In this document: in pieces, positions 1 to 12,047 of the stretch | Position numbering within the stretch: the stretch's first letter is position 1 | Layout of the letters: each line of letters opens with the position of its first letter | NCBI GenBank assembly: GCA_036897095.1 | Contig: JAYMSP010000019.1 | Location: 55,316-119,315 of the forward strand | Length of the DNA stretch: 64,000 nucleotides | Source: Plantago elongata | Taxonomy: Eukaryota; Streptophyta; Magnoliopsida; Lamiales; Plantaginaceae | Reading direction: 5' to 3' | Notes under the pieces: generated by a model | Databases searched by the model: none | What the model was told of the DNA's origin: nothing | Seen by the model: the letters and a program-made list of their open reading frames with translations, nothing else | Program-made: the position numbers and the translations under genes

Positions 1-2
1 TA

Positions 3-3000
3 GCACACGACGTAAAGCTACGATCTGCTCCCCGGAAGAGTAGGAAAGTGAGAAAGAAGCTTAAAAGCTGTAGCTCTAATAGTGCTGAAGTTAGCAGCTG
101 TCAATCAAGAAGCACCGAGATGTCCTCTATCCCTATCACTTCTCAAAATGGACCTGTCATATCTGACAGGACTTCTAGAAGTTCAACTCTTGAGAACTTG
201 TCTAAGAATGTTGAGGTTGGGGGCGACATGCCTCAGAGAAATATAGCTGATTGTAACACTGTAGCTTCAGGTGCCGTGTCACATGTAGACTGTGATCTTT
301 CCAGTAAAACTAATACTCATCAGAGCTTGAAGCACCCTGAGAATATTAATAAATCTATCAGAAATGCAGGTGAACATACTAGAGGCCGTTTAAAAAAGTG
401 TGATCTCAATACTTCTGGGACGACTATGAAGTCTGTTGTTGGATGTAATGATGATACGCACAGTGGAAGTCATACAGATACGGGTAGGATTTACTCTAAG
501 CGAGGTTATTTAGGGAAACAAAAGACAGTTGATGAACCGGAACGAGTTCACAGTCTTATTCAGGATCAAGGGACTCTGGGTGTTGTTAGAGTTGGGGCCT
601 TACATTTGCCTCCAAACGTTTCTTATGAATGGCCTAATATAGCTGCTCTTCAAACTTCTGCTAGCACACATCTTCCTGCTGCTACTGATAGATTGCATCT
701 TGATGTCGGTCACAATTGGCAAAATCATTTTCACCATTCTTTTGTACAGACTCTACAGGTCAGAAATTCCTCTATCGAGAGTGCATACAATGGAGTTTTA
801 TCAAGACCTTTGCCAATGAGTTTAGATTGGCCGCCCCCGGCTGTACGTGGTGTCAATAGACTGATTCCGTCAGTTACTTGCAATTATGACTCTGAGTTTA
901 TTTCACGGCGACAATCTTCTCTACAACGAGGATTTGCAGCTCAAGCTGCGCAACGTGGTGCAGCTTCTTCGGAGGATGAAAGGACCATTTCCAGTGACCT
1001 CGTGGACTTTCCTGATGTTACCAGCTCACAGGAGTTGATGGATGACCATGAAAAACACTGGATGTCCGAAGACGAGTCTGAGGCACATGCACTTTCTGGA
1101 CTGGATTATAATCAATATTTTGGTGGCGGGGTGATGTATTGGGACCCTTCCGATCATCCTGGGCCGAGTTTCTCACGCCCGCCCTCTCTTTGTTCGGATG
1201 ATAGCTCCTGGGCTTGGAGAGAAGCAGATATGAACAGGGCTGTTGATGATATGGTTGCATTTTCGTCCTCTTACAGTACAAATGGCTTAACCTCTCCATC
1301 TGCTGCTTCCTACTGCTCCCCTTTTGACCCTTTGGGTTCGGGAGCTCTTAGTTATGTTGTGCCGGGAAGCGAAATTGGTGGCAAGGTTTTGCACCCATCC
1401 ACGGCTATGAGTGAGGTTGTTGCAGATGAAGTAGTCTCAGGTTCCGCATCAAATATAACGGGCGATGTAGATATTAAGACTGTGGATTCACTTCCATATC
1501 CCATTTTAAGACCAATAATTATCCCAAATATGTCGAGGGAAAGATCAAGGTCGGATTTTAAGCGTGGTTATGATCATAAAAGCCCTTGTGTCCCGCCAAA
1601 TAGACGGGAACATCCTCGTATCAAAAGGCCGCCTTCCCCTGTTGTTCTATGTGTTCCACGTGCTCCTCGTCCACCTCCACCTTCTCCAGCTGGTGATTGT
1701 AGACGACACCGCGGTTTCCCTACTGTTCGGTCAGGTAGCTCAAGTCCAAGACACTGGGGGGTCAAAGGTTGGCTTCATGACGGAGTTAGTTTTGAAGAAG
1801 CTTGCATGCCTGCTGATGGGAGTGAAGTAATCTGGCCATCTTGGAGAAATAAAGGGCTCTCAGCTCGTCAACTGACACAACCGTTAATTGGGACCTTATT
1901 ACAGGATAGGCTTATTGCAATTTCACAGCTAGCTCGGGACCAGGAACATGTAAAATTACTTGTACTTATACCTGCTCTTTTTTTTGTCATGTCACGATGT
2001 CTTGTCTATTTCTTTTACTTTTGTAACTTGTCATCTCAGCCAGATGTTACGTTTCCTCTTCAACCACCTGAATCCCAGAACTCTTCTTCACACAAGGCAT
2101 CTCTTTCACATGTTCATGATGCTCTTCATGATGAAATTGACTCTTTCTGTAAACAGGTAAAATACTGGAAGTGTGTATTTGCTCTTCATGCACCCAGAAT
2201 TATGTTTCAGTTATCCTAGTAGAGATGTAAAATTAGTATTGGAATTGGTTAAGCTGCTGATGATCATAAATCTCTGCACTTCCTAAGGTTGCTGCTGAGA
2301 ATATGTTCAAGAAACCTTACATTAATTGGGCTGTGAAGCGTGTTGCACGCTCCCTTCAAGTCTTGTGGCCCCGTTCTAGGACAAATGTTTTTGGTTCAAA
2401 CGCCACTGGTTTGTCCCTGCCATCTAGTGACGTCGACCTTGTGGTTAGTCTTCCTCCAGTGAGGAATTTGGTAAGAATTTGTTAATTTAGCGGTTTATTC
2501 AATTGATTCCATGAAAACTATGGAGACGTCACCTTGTGGTCCATTTACAGGAGCCCATAAAGGAAGCTGGAATTTTAGAAGGACGCAATGGCATCAAAGA
2601 GACATGCCTTCAGGTAAGCAAGATAACTAGAAATGGATCACATGATTTGTGCAAGGAAAAGTGATGCATGGTTTATATACTTTGGGGGTGAAGCTTTGTT
2701 ACAGCAAATAATTTAGAAAGAACATATAAGAATAATACTTTTCTTGGCTAATTTCTTTGTGCCGTCGTAATACATACATTATTGCCAACAAAGTCTAAGA
2801 GAATCTAATTGAGTCAGATGATTTATGGTTTATACACATAAGTTGAATGGATCTATCCTGAATTCACTTTAGGTCTCGTTCGTACTCAAGAAAACTAGAA
2901 CATGATACCAAACTGGGAGGATTAGACCAGGTTTTTGCATTTCTAGGGTGATACTCTTCATGCCTATACATCATGCAGTTACTTTACGGGCTGTTGGATG

Positions 3001-6000
3001 AGGTTCTTTGGTCCTAGAAAGAGTTGCAAAGAAAATTAAATAGCATCCTGTAACCGTGAGGAGGCACCTAATCCTACAAACCATCAATTTAGTTTGAACA
3101 TATTAACTTTTCTTCTTTTAATTTGTTGTCTAATTGTCAAGTTAAACCAAAGGCAGTTTCACATGTTAGTTGTGACTAGTATGCTATTCTTGGGGCATGA
3201 GCATTAAGGTGGAACTTTATTTGAGATTTATCCAGTGCAACCATAATTTTTAATTGGAACACTGCATTTCAGATTTTCTGGAGTCTACTAGACACTCTAG
3301 TTATCAAGCTAATAGTAAAGGGATAGGATGAACAAAGTCAGTATAAAGTTGTGAATATTCCTAGTCAGGGCTCAGACTCCTTGTGCTGCTTCTGTAGCGA
3401 GAGGAACTGCCCCCCCCCCACCCCTCCCCCCAGGGGAAAATAACTGTCTCCCAGTAACCTTGCATATTAAGTTTTTTCTAACTGCTCTCTTTCTGCAGCA
3501 TGCTGCTAGATATCTCGCGAACCAGGAGTGGGTCAAAAGTGATTCCCTCAAGATCGTAGAAAATACTGCTGTAATATCTCAGTATCTTTTCTGCTATCTT
3601 AATCACACATCTTTTCATTTTAGTTCCCACCTCATTGGCTGTTGCTTTCTAGATACCCATCATCATGCTTGTGGTGGAAGTTCCCGATAATCTCGTCACA
3701 TCCACTGTGCCAAATATTCAGATGCCCAAGGAGGAAGCCGAGCAACTGGCCTCTGCTTCTGAAGAAGGTGACCCATTTCCAATTGATGCAAGTTCAGAGA
3801 GCTCTAGTTCGCCAAAGTGGAGCAAGATAACAAATGATGCTGGTGATAGAGTTAAAGTTGTACGTCTTGACATTAGTTTCAAATCTCCTAATCACACCGG
3901 ACTGCAGACTACTGGACTGGTAATTATTTTCAGAGAAAGTTCTTATAACATATGCTCCTGCATGTATTTTCACACGTGGAATGCTACATTCGTGTTCATA
4001 TGTATTTTTTGGTCATGGTTCAGTTAAATATAGAAGATGTACTTGTTTAGTCTGTGGTTCTGATATCACGGATTTTCTTTCAGGTTAAGGATCTTGTTGA
4101 ACGCTTTCCTGCCATAACACCTCTTGTATTAGTGATTAAACAGTTCCTGGCTGATCGTAGCCTGGACCAATCCTATTCCGGTGGCTTAAATTCATATTGT
4201 CTTGTAAGTACATGATATATGTAATTATGAATTATGTCGTGAATGAATTGTTTCACTTCCCAGCAGATACCTAACTTTATTGTATAGGTACCTATTCGTT
4301 GGATTTCAGAGTAAATTTACGTGAAAGCTATTTCCCTCTTCTGTTTCTATGTATCAAATTTGTGTCTGCATGAAGTCATGAACAATTTTTCTGATTCCAT
4401 GGTTTAGTATTGTATGAAGAAAAATCAAACTATCAAAGACAGCTAAGGTCATCACCCTGCATTTTATACATACATCTTATTAATCCGTGCCTTAAATTTT
4501 TCCAGTCATCTTTGAATCACAAATTTATTGGTTCTTTGAGATAGATTTTTACTGATTGAGCATAACTTTGTCCCTGGTCACCTGCTGTAGAATTAGCGAT
4601 GCACTTGTGCTAACTTTTTGGTTTTACTCTGTTTTCCAGTAGTCAATTCATTTGCTAGCCACCGAACCGATAGATAACAACTATATTACCATTAATTCTA
4701 GGACACTGATTTTTTTTTACCTATATGTCCAACATCTCTGTAAGTGGTACTTCATCCTAGAAATATGTTTTGATTGTAGATAAGACCAATTTAGATGTCA
4801 GTTTTCTAGTTTATGTCGACGTCGGTTGAATGTAATGATTCATTGCAAATTTAATAACTTGGCAACTTGACGCTGATGCCTTTTTATGCGTTTGTAGTTT
4901 TGTACTATTTTGCTTGTCATACACCTTATTGAAATTCACTAGTTTGACCTGTCTCCTGATACCCATTTTGGCAGATATTGCTGATCACCCGTTTTCTGCA
5001 GCATGAGCATCATCATGGTCGCCCTACTAATCAAGTATGCTTACATTTCTTTCGCCCAAAGTTCTACCTTAGTTGCTATATGCCAATTCTCCTTCAATTT
5101 GATCTTTTGGTCATATTTTGAGACGGCCTGGAAAATAAGGCACATGTATTGGCATTATACACTTGAGTAAAAAACATTTTTCCGTTTGTTTTACATAACC
5201 GTATCCAGTAGCATATCTGTTATCATCACATAGATGTTACATAGGTTTCTGTTCATACTACCACTAATTTATAACTGGGAGGCCATTCACATGCGTGTGT
5301 ATATGGTAAATGATTTTTTTTCCATGTGTAAACAGTGGGTGACACTGGAATGTTTGCGCATATGGTTGAGATGGAAAACATGTATTTGTCAAAACAATGT
5401 AACTCGTGCGGCCAGAACTCATGTTGTGTGTAGTCTCCATTGCCGTGGAACACATATTAGTTTTACATATTATAATTGGAATGCAGTGACAACTTGACGA
5501 TACTTAGAACCCTGATATGGGCCTAGTAAAATTTGTGATAACTTCTTTTGTTCCATATGTGAGCACCCATGTCATTCTAATTTACATGGCCGTTTCATAT
5601 ATCAGGTTTAGTTGTCTACCATATCATTTGATGCATATCAGCATGATTTAGGTGCTTGTAACCATTTTTCTGCTAACAAGAACAATGTACCCTTTCCTAT
5701 TTGTGTTATTATTATGAACTTGAACTAATGACACAGCTAATATAAGTAATATTTTATAGGCTGAGTTATTAAACATATTTTCCAATTTTAAATTTTGTAG
5801 AACTACGGGAGCCTCCTGATGGACTTCCTCTATTTCTTTGGGTAAGTTGAGCCTTCTTTTGAAAGTCTGATATTTTTAAAATCCATCCTTGTCACTGCAC
5901 AAAGAACTACACTAATGTTCAATTGTATCCTGATTAAATGTCCACTTATATTTTATGAGAAAATGCCTTAACTTAGTTATCTTGGACCTATATCTGCTTC

Positions 6001-6697
6001 AGGAATGTATTTGACCCACGCCAAATGCGCATCTCAGTACAGGGAAGTGGAGTATATTTAAACAGGGAACGGGGCTGCAGGTTAGCTTCAATCTGTTTGT
6101 TTTAGTTTCATCAGATCCCAGTTGGTTCCACTTAATTAACTGCTAACGGTTTTTACAGTATTGATCCACTTTACATCGATGATCCTCTTTTTCTTACAAA
6201 TAATGTTGGGAGGAATTGTTTCCGCATTCATCAGTGCATAAAGGTCAGCTCACCTCCTTGTGTTGATCATCACCATTCTTTTGATAATCTTTTTCTAGTC
6301 GATAAAACTTTTATTTATATCAGGCATAAAGCTTAGGAGCCATTTTACGTTTCTCTTTAACTTGTTTTGTTACCCGTAAATTTCATGAGTGCAATCCTGG
6401 AGTAATGATGTATCATCTACCATCCGTTTTGCTAACGTCGAAGTTTAAAATACCATAATTTATTCATGTTACTAACGACGATAATACTGTGAGGTGAATT
6501 AGCTTTCTTGGAGTTTCTCTTCATACGATTCTCCAATATTGTAATGTAATTTTTTTATCCAGGCTTTTGCTGATGCTTATATGACGCTTGGTAATGAGTT
6601 ATCGTGCCACCTGAATGGGGATGTGGTAGATGTCAAGTCTACTTGCAAATTACTTCCCAAGATTATCCCCAGCATTGGTAATTTGGAAGGACCTTGA
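3..6697 (+). CDS. Nucleotidyltransferase (PAP/OAS1-type) family protein, MEE44-like, 5' end missing
   Basis: Exons I read: 3-1949, 2040-2156, 2288-2470, 2551-2613, 3499-3570, 3653-3919, 4084-4203, 4975-5034, 5801-5841, 6003-6080, 6159-6243 and 6563-6697, joining in one frame to 1055 visible residues. The reading frame is open to the left edge, so the start lies outside. The long N-terminal part is Ser-rich and unstructured. The catalytic signature GSNATGLSLPSSDVDLVV (about residues 724-741) has the GS motif and two metal-binding Asp. A third candidate Asp is in VVRLDIS, in the 3653 exon. Downstream is the substrate-binding (PAP/OAS1) part. Such proteins add nucleotides to RNA 3' ends; the substrate here is unknown. 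From memory the conserved core resembles Arabidopsis MEE44 (At4g00060), whose loss arrests embryos. Family confident, orthology less so. Confidence 0.88.
1950..2039 (+). other. Short in-frame intron in the nucleotidyltransferase gene
   Basis: This 90-nt stretch begins GTAAAA and ends ATCTCAG, is T-rich, and encodes a hydrophobic, family-atypical insert. Removing it joins ...RDQEH to PDVTFPLQPP..., which is how I remember the conserved family core reading. Because it is a multiple of three and has no stop, retention would insert 30 residues without a frameshift. Confidence 0.7.
3410..3432 (+). repeat. Poly-C tract in an intron
   Basis: A C-homopolymer with single A and T interruptions, inside the 2614-3498 intron of the nucleotidyltransferase gene. 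The length may be unreliable because of sequencing slippage. Confidence 0.8.
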
Positions 6698-7600
6698 TAT
6701 TTCTGGGATGATATATTTCTCAAGGTACCTTCAGAACATTTGGAATGGATTGAGATATGCCACTCTGATCTGGTGTTCCAGAATTTCGAAGAGATAGGAT
6801 GAGAACAGACTGGACGCCTCTGGAGTTCTAATCCACTTCCACCGTACTCTGCATTTCCTTATACCTTGCCAATTACTCACCAACCAAAGTAATACCGGAA
6901 AGACAGAAGCAACCAGCTGTATTAAGGTACTATAATGTTGAAGATCACTCTCCAATTTCCATTTCCATTCTGTACCTTGTCAATTATTCATTAACCAAAT
7001 TACGGGTAATACAAAAATAGGAACTTTCATGAATTTCATGCGCAAACAAGTTACTACTGAGAGGCTATGATCAACTATAATACTTTAACTAACCCTAATG
7101 TCAAAATAAGATGCTTTGACCAGTTGACTGGTAAGAACTAGCATGTGTACGTCACGCTCCGTTATCCTGTTGGTGTTTTACTTTTACCTACCAAAGTAGT
7201 ACCAGAAAGAGAGGAGCTAGAACTGAGCCAGTTGAAATAAGTTCAGTTATATTGAAAAATCAGGATGCAAAATTGAAACAACTTGTTTACATTGAGTCAT
7301 CACTGGTATAGTCGATAATTCAAGTGTTCTGTTGATCTCATTGTATGATATCTGAGTTATTTAAACAATATGATAAGTCTCTAATATGTTAAAAGCATTA
7401 TTTACAAATCCTTAACGCTTCTCTATTCTCCAGCCACGACTCCTAAGAAACGCTGTTCCAATCTTCCACACACAAGCAGCACACCTTCACCCATCCCAAC
7501 CACCGTTTCAGCATCAGAGAATTTACCTCGCGAATTCATCTGTTAATACTGAACCGTTGTGTGTTATCCTATTAGACTGCTGGTCACCTGCACCTTATCA
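6698..7600. other. 3' UTR and intergenic DNA
   Basis: Follows the nucleotidyltransferase stop. The first few hundred bases are presumably 3' UTR. I see no coding region, RNA gene or clear repeat. Confidence 0.5.
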
Positions 7601-7604
7601 CTCC

Positions 7605-7611
7605 TATAAAA
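7605..7611 (+). promoter_or_regulatory. Possible TATA box
   Basis: TATAAAA lies 56 bases before an ATG (7667) that starts a nine-codon open piece ending at a good donor (CAG|GTATGC at 7694). It could be the promoter of a small spliced transcript continuing into the 8226-8561 exons. I could not connect the pieces in frame. Confidence 0.3.
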
Positions 7612-8176
7612 CCTTGCTCATGCTTTACACCACCTCGATTCCTTAATTTCACACCCGTTTTCAGCTATGGTGGCTTCATCAATTTTTCTTCAGGTATGCA
7701 AATAATTCATTAATTACGAGTTTTTGTGAGTAGCTTCTTCCAAACATCATGCGCTTTTGTTCAGTTGTTATGGATTTTACTACAGCAACAATGAGGATCG
7801 ATGTTGTTATGGATGGTAAGTGGTTTATTTATTAGGAGGTGAAACTATGTCAGCCGATTATGTGAATTTGTTCGGACTCTAGCACTTGAAATTGACTAAT
7901 TTTATTGCTTTGAATTACATGTTGAAATACATAGGAAAATAGTTAGCTCATATCACATGTGATCATTTCAATTTGCCGAACTCATATGGAACTAAAGTAG
8001 AACTAGAACTTGACTTCCTCATATCATCTAGAACTAGTCGGGAGTATATACATATATATACATATTTGCAAATACTATAAAAAATTGCATGTCCCTCATC
8101 CCTGATTTAGGTTCATTGACTAGCATAACTGAGAGATTGATAGGTTAGTAATTTGTTGACTGGTTCTGATATCTTG

Positions 8177-8179
<3 letters not shown>

Positions 8180-8217
<38 letters not shown>
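8180..8217 (+). repeat. (TA)n microsatellite
   Basis: About 19 uninterrupted TA dinucleotides immediately before the possible small gene at 8226. Confidence 0.95.
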
Positions 8218-8219
<2 letters not shown>

Positions 8220-8225
8220 AGGTTC

Positions 8226-8561
8226 ATGTGGAGGGATTTTAATGTTGGCGGGGTTTATGGATCAGGGCTAAATAGTTGTTCTATTACCCAAAATGAGGGG
8301 GAGTCGATTGCTATGGAGAGGAACATAGCAACACTTGCTGTCAATTTCGATTTGGGAGAATGTACAAAACAGGTAGGTTGATTGTTTGTTTATTTTGCCT
8401 TTTCTTGAATTAGGTCTTATATTGTTGTTTTGAGTAGCTTTTGCAAGTGGATTTTGTGGCTTAACTGAATGGAACTGCAGAGCATTCCTCTCACCGGGAT
8501 GAAGAACGTCCAATTCACTTTGTATACCATTCGGCTGGAGCGCGGGTTGCCTCAACGCTAG
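8226..8561 (+). CDS. Possible two-exon small protein, unrecognised
   Basis: ATG at 8226 opens 49 codons to a consensus donor (AAACAG|GTAGGT at 8373). An acceptor (AACTGCAG, ending 8480) leads to 26 more codons and a TAG at 8559. Both exons are phase 0, giving 75 residues containing GLNSCSITQNEGES and later VQFTLYTIRLERG. I do not recognise the protein, and see no signal peptide or known motif. It could be the 3' end of a longer gene, or noncoding. The clean splice phase is the only positive evidence. Confidence 0.28.
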
Positions 8562-9604
8562 CTCTCGCAATCTTAGAAGTCAGTCACCATAACCCATAGG
8601 CACAGAAGATTGGATCTATTTCTCCATCAAGCATTTCAAAAGGCATCCCCTACGTACCTTAAGCTTTTTAGATCGATATGGATATGTTACATGCATTACT
8701 TTTTAAAACCAATTATAGATTTATATATCTGGCACCTCCAGGTCAAATTACAGTTGTCTACTACTAATTTGCTATTCTTTAGTGGATTTGAAAAAAATCG
8801 TTTGTAGAACTTCTCTTAACATTTTCATGTTATTTGATGCAGCTGTTGCTAATTAGACTTGTGTAGTCCTCTCAAATTTATGGAAAAACTGTATCTTACA
8901 TGAGCTTTTTCACCGTTTGGTTACTACTTTTTCTGAGGTTTCCTGAGATAGTATTTTTTATATGGAAAGAGGAGTCGTGATTTTTTTTGTAAGTAGCTGG
9001 TATTGTTTTCTATGTTCTTTTTCAGTAGTTATGTAGAAGAATTTCACAAGCCCATTATGTCAGGATTTCTCACCAGCGACAATTATCACACATTATCTAG
9101 AAAGTGCTTCAATGCCTTAAAATCTTGAGAAATATAATTGATTTGTTCATCTGGGAAGTCCATTATTCATTTGTCAAAGTATGTTTTTGTTCACTACTGC
9201 AAGGAATGATCTGTCTCATGACAAATTTTTAATATTAAACCAATCTGGATGCGTAGTTGTCAGAATAATATGTTTTTGTTCACTACAACAGGGGTTAATC
9301 TCTCAGTATCATATGATCAATTTTAATTTTAATCCAACCCGGATGCAGGATACATTCTATTTGATAATTTCTGGTGTGCATATACGTAAAAGGTTGTTTT
9401 TTCACCTGTTGAGTTTCCTCTTTTTATTTGATCAATTTCATTCTTTTGCTTTTGATCTTAAAAAGTAAATTCCCCCCATTAATTATTTTTGGTTTTGCAC
9501 ATATTCTGGATTAATCATGGTATTTTATGACTTTTCAATTTCATTCCACTATCCTGATGCTTCTGACATCCTGACTTACGTTTTGTTTATATCTATGAGA
9601 TTGC
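8562..9604. other. Intergenic, nothing recognised
   Basis: T-rich sequence. A short imperfect direct repeat containing TATGTTTTTGTTCACTAC occurs at about 9180 and 9267. No gene is supported. Confidence 0.5.
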
Positions 9605-10070
9605 AGGTCTTGCTTGTGTTCAGAAAAAGAATGAAGATCTAGAAGAGAAGTCGATAGTCTTTGCAAGGTGTTATCAAGGATACCCTTGGTACCAAGGTTG
9701 AGAAGGTCATTATTTTCTTACTGCACGTATGGATGGACTACTGACTTGTGGAGAATAATGAAGGCATGAGCTCTCAGGATTCCAACATGGCTGGACAGAC
9801 GTGTAGTGACCATTGAGACCATGGAGGAGGTCAGGCAGAGAGCGCTGATAAAGTCCGAATAACTTAGTTAGGTTGTTATGTCAGACTCTTCTCACATTCT
9901 TTTTCGACTTGCATGATCCAAATACTGTCAGAAACAGGATTCATACTTCATAGGATGTTGAAGTTTGGGCGAGCCAGTTGATGATGCAGGTGTGGCTGAT
10001 GTTGATATGCCCACACTGGAGGTTTGATGGTGTTGCTGAAGGTAGCAAGCCAGATGAAGTTGACGATGAA
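9605..10070 (+). pseudogene. Cytosolic HSP90 C-terminal pseudogene fragment
   Basis: Read across frames, this stretch follows the C-terminal domain of cytosolic HSP90 in order. It shows LCK-V-IKDTLGTKVEKV at about 9660, YGWTTDLWRIMKA-stop-ALR at about 9728-9775, MEEVRQRA at about 9822, DPNTVRNRIH at about 9918, RMLKFG, then an acidic tail like DVDMPTLE and AEGSKPDEVD near 10065. The last element resembles the MEEVD end of plant cytosolic HSP90. At least two frameshifts and several stops interrupt it, and the N-terminal and middle domains are absent. No intron was seen, so a truncated retrocopy or a decayed duplicate are both possible. Confidence 0.85.
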
Positions 10071-12047
10071 AAATTATCCTGCTTTTTTTTGTACTAGTAC
10101 TAGTATGTATGGTCTAAGAACACTACTTATTAATTATTGAATCGCTATGGTCTTAATTATGTCATCCTTTGTCAGTAGTTAAAATCGAACTAACAAGGAG
10201 TTGCAAGTTGCAAATTTTTAGACGTTACTATTGACGAGCAAATTAAGGACGACTGTAAACCTATTGCATCTAATTAAAATGCCTTGTTCTGTTTTCTATA
10301 CAACTTAAAATCAACTAAACTTTAGTTGGACAATTAGTAGTGTTTGTCAATTGTCAGACAAGTAAAAACTATGTCTATCTAAAATATGGAACCCAATTGG
10401 TAAAAGCAAATAGTTTATGGGATTATTTTTCAAGGAGCAATATCAATCTAAGACTATCGAATATTTATTTTCTTCCCGGTTTGGTTCGATAAGTTATTTT
10501 GAGTCGGACTCGATTTAATACTCGTTTCGTTAAGTTCAGCTCGATAAAATTTATTAAGAGTAATTATTTTAATAGAATTTTATTTTGTATATATATTTTT
10601 ATAGATAAGTATTGTTAATATTCGTATGTTTTTTGACTTTGAGTCCATTTCTTTTATTTGTTGAGTTAACGAGCCGAGGCTCTGTTCGATTTACATTACT
10701 ATGTATTGTAATTTGGCTTGTTTTCAGCGTTTAGTTGTTGAGAAATTGAAACTAATTGTAATCAAATGTTTATAGACCCAGATGATCATCCCGTCAAATT
10801 GAACTGGTACCCAACTCTTGCCCTTTTCATTGTGTACAAGATAGATCACTAATTTAAAATTTCCATATGTATCTGGTGGTTTGATTTCATACAGCTAAAT
10901 GTTTGATGTTGATACTGGATGTTTAGTGTTTCTGCATGTTTGGTTGTTGGTGATTTTCTCTACTGGATAATGTTTTGTTACCCAACCTCACCAAAACACA
11001 TTTTCGACTTGATCGTTACTGTCACTGTTCTTGATAAAATGTGGTTCATTCAGCTAGAGCTGCTGCTTTTGTGTAGAGAAAATCTAAGGTTTTCATGGTG
11101 GGTGTGTATAATTTACGTAAGAGTTCTATCTGGTTCAGGATGGATCTTATTTCATCCATATTTATCCTATAACTATTATTTTTTGATATCCTTGTAGCAA
11201 TTTTGTATACCATGACTGTGTGTCTATTTCTGAGTCATGAAGTAGTAGATGTAGTATTCTGGTCTGATGTGTTTTGAGATACCTATTTCTGTAACTTATG
11301 TTACTTGGTCTTAGATTGAAGGTTGTTAGCTTATCGAATTCTGTTTAGTTGTCTTTTCTGATGGTCATTGGTGCAGGAGCGTTTTAGCCTGTATCAAGAG
11401 AAATTGCGTAAATGTTAGACCTTAAACAAAGGTATGTCTGTTCCATGGTGACTTTGGGAATGGATGTCTAGGAGAATCTCTTGAGTAGAGAAGTGAGAAC
11501 CATAATTTGTCGACACCTTTACATGGCCATCTATGGACTGAGAAGATGAAAGAATATAATGCGGGGCGTTATCACTGTGACGTATCCATTTACTGTGTTA
11601 TTAGTTGCAACGCTTCAGACATGGTAACCTCTGAGCTCCTTAACACTAGATCCTCCACATTAAATCTAACTACTGGAATCCTTCAGTTGTGGGTCACTTT
11701 TGAGCTCCAATAATGAAGTGAAGCTCAACTCTACAAATGCAGTTGCCACGTTCATTTTGTTCATGTTCTAAAGTAAAAAATATACCTTTCACAATACAGT
11801 ACTATATTGTACTTGTGTATATATATCTAGGGCAGCATTTTAAATGCCATTTTATAGCTGTAAAGATGACTACATGAGTAGGCACAGTCCACACTCCACA
11901 GCACTTGAGCCAATCAGCAGATGACTTTAATAAGATTCTTTGTAAGCTACAAGTTTGTATATGAAAGTCTATGAACACATTTCATTTGTTTATGACATCT
12001 TTGTGGCTTTGAACAAAACCTACACTGATAAAACAACATAGATTGGA
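10071..12047. other. Intergenic; upstream region of the NLR gene
   Basis: AT-rich. Around 10470-10700 there are repeated TCGAT/CTCGAT-type motifs (GTTCGATAAG, GACTCGATTT, GCTCGATAAA) that also occur near 51560-51780 on the other strand, so this may be a decayed dispersed repeat. No coding region is supported. A TATA-like tract (TATATATATC) is near 11818. Confidence 0.4.
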
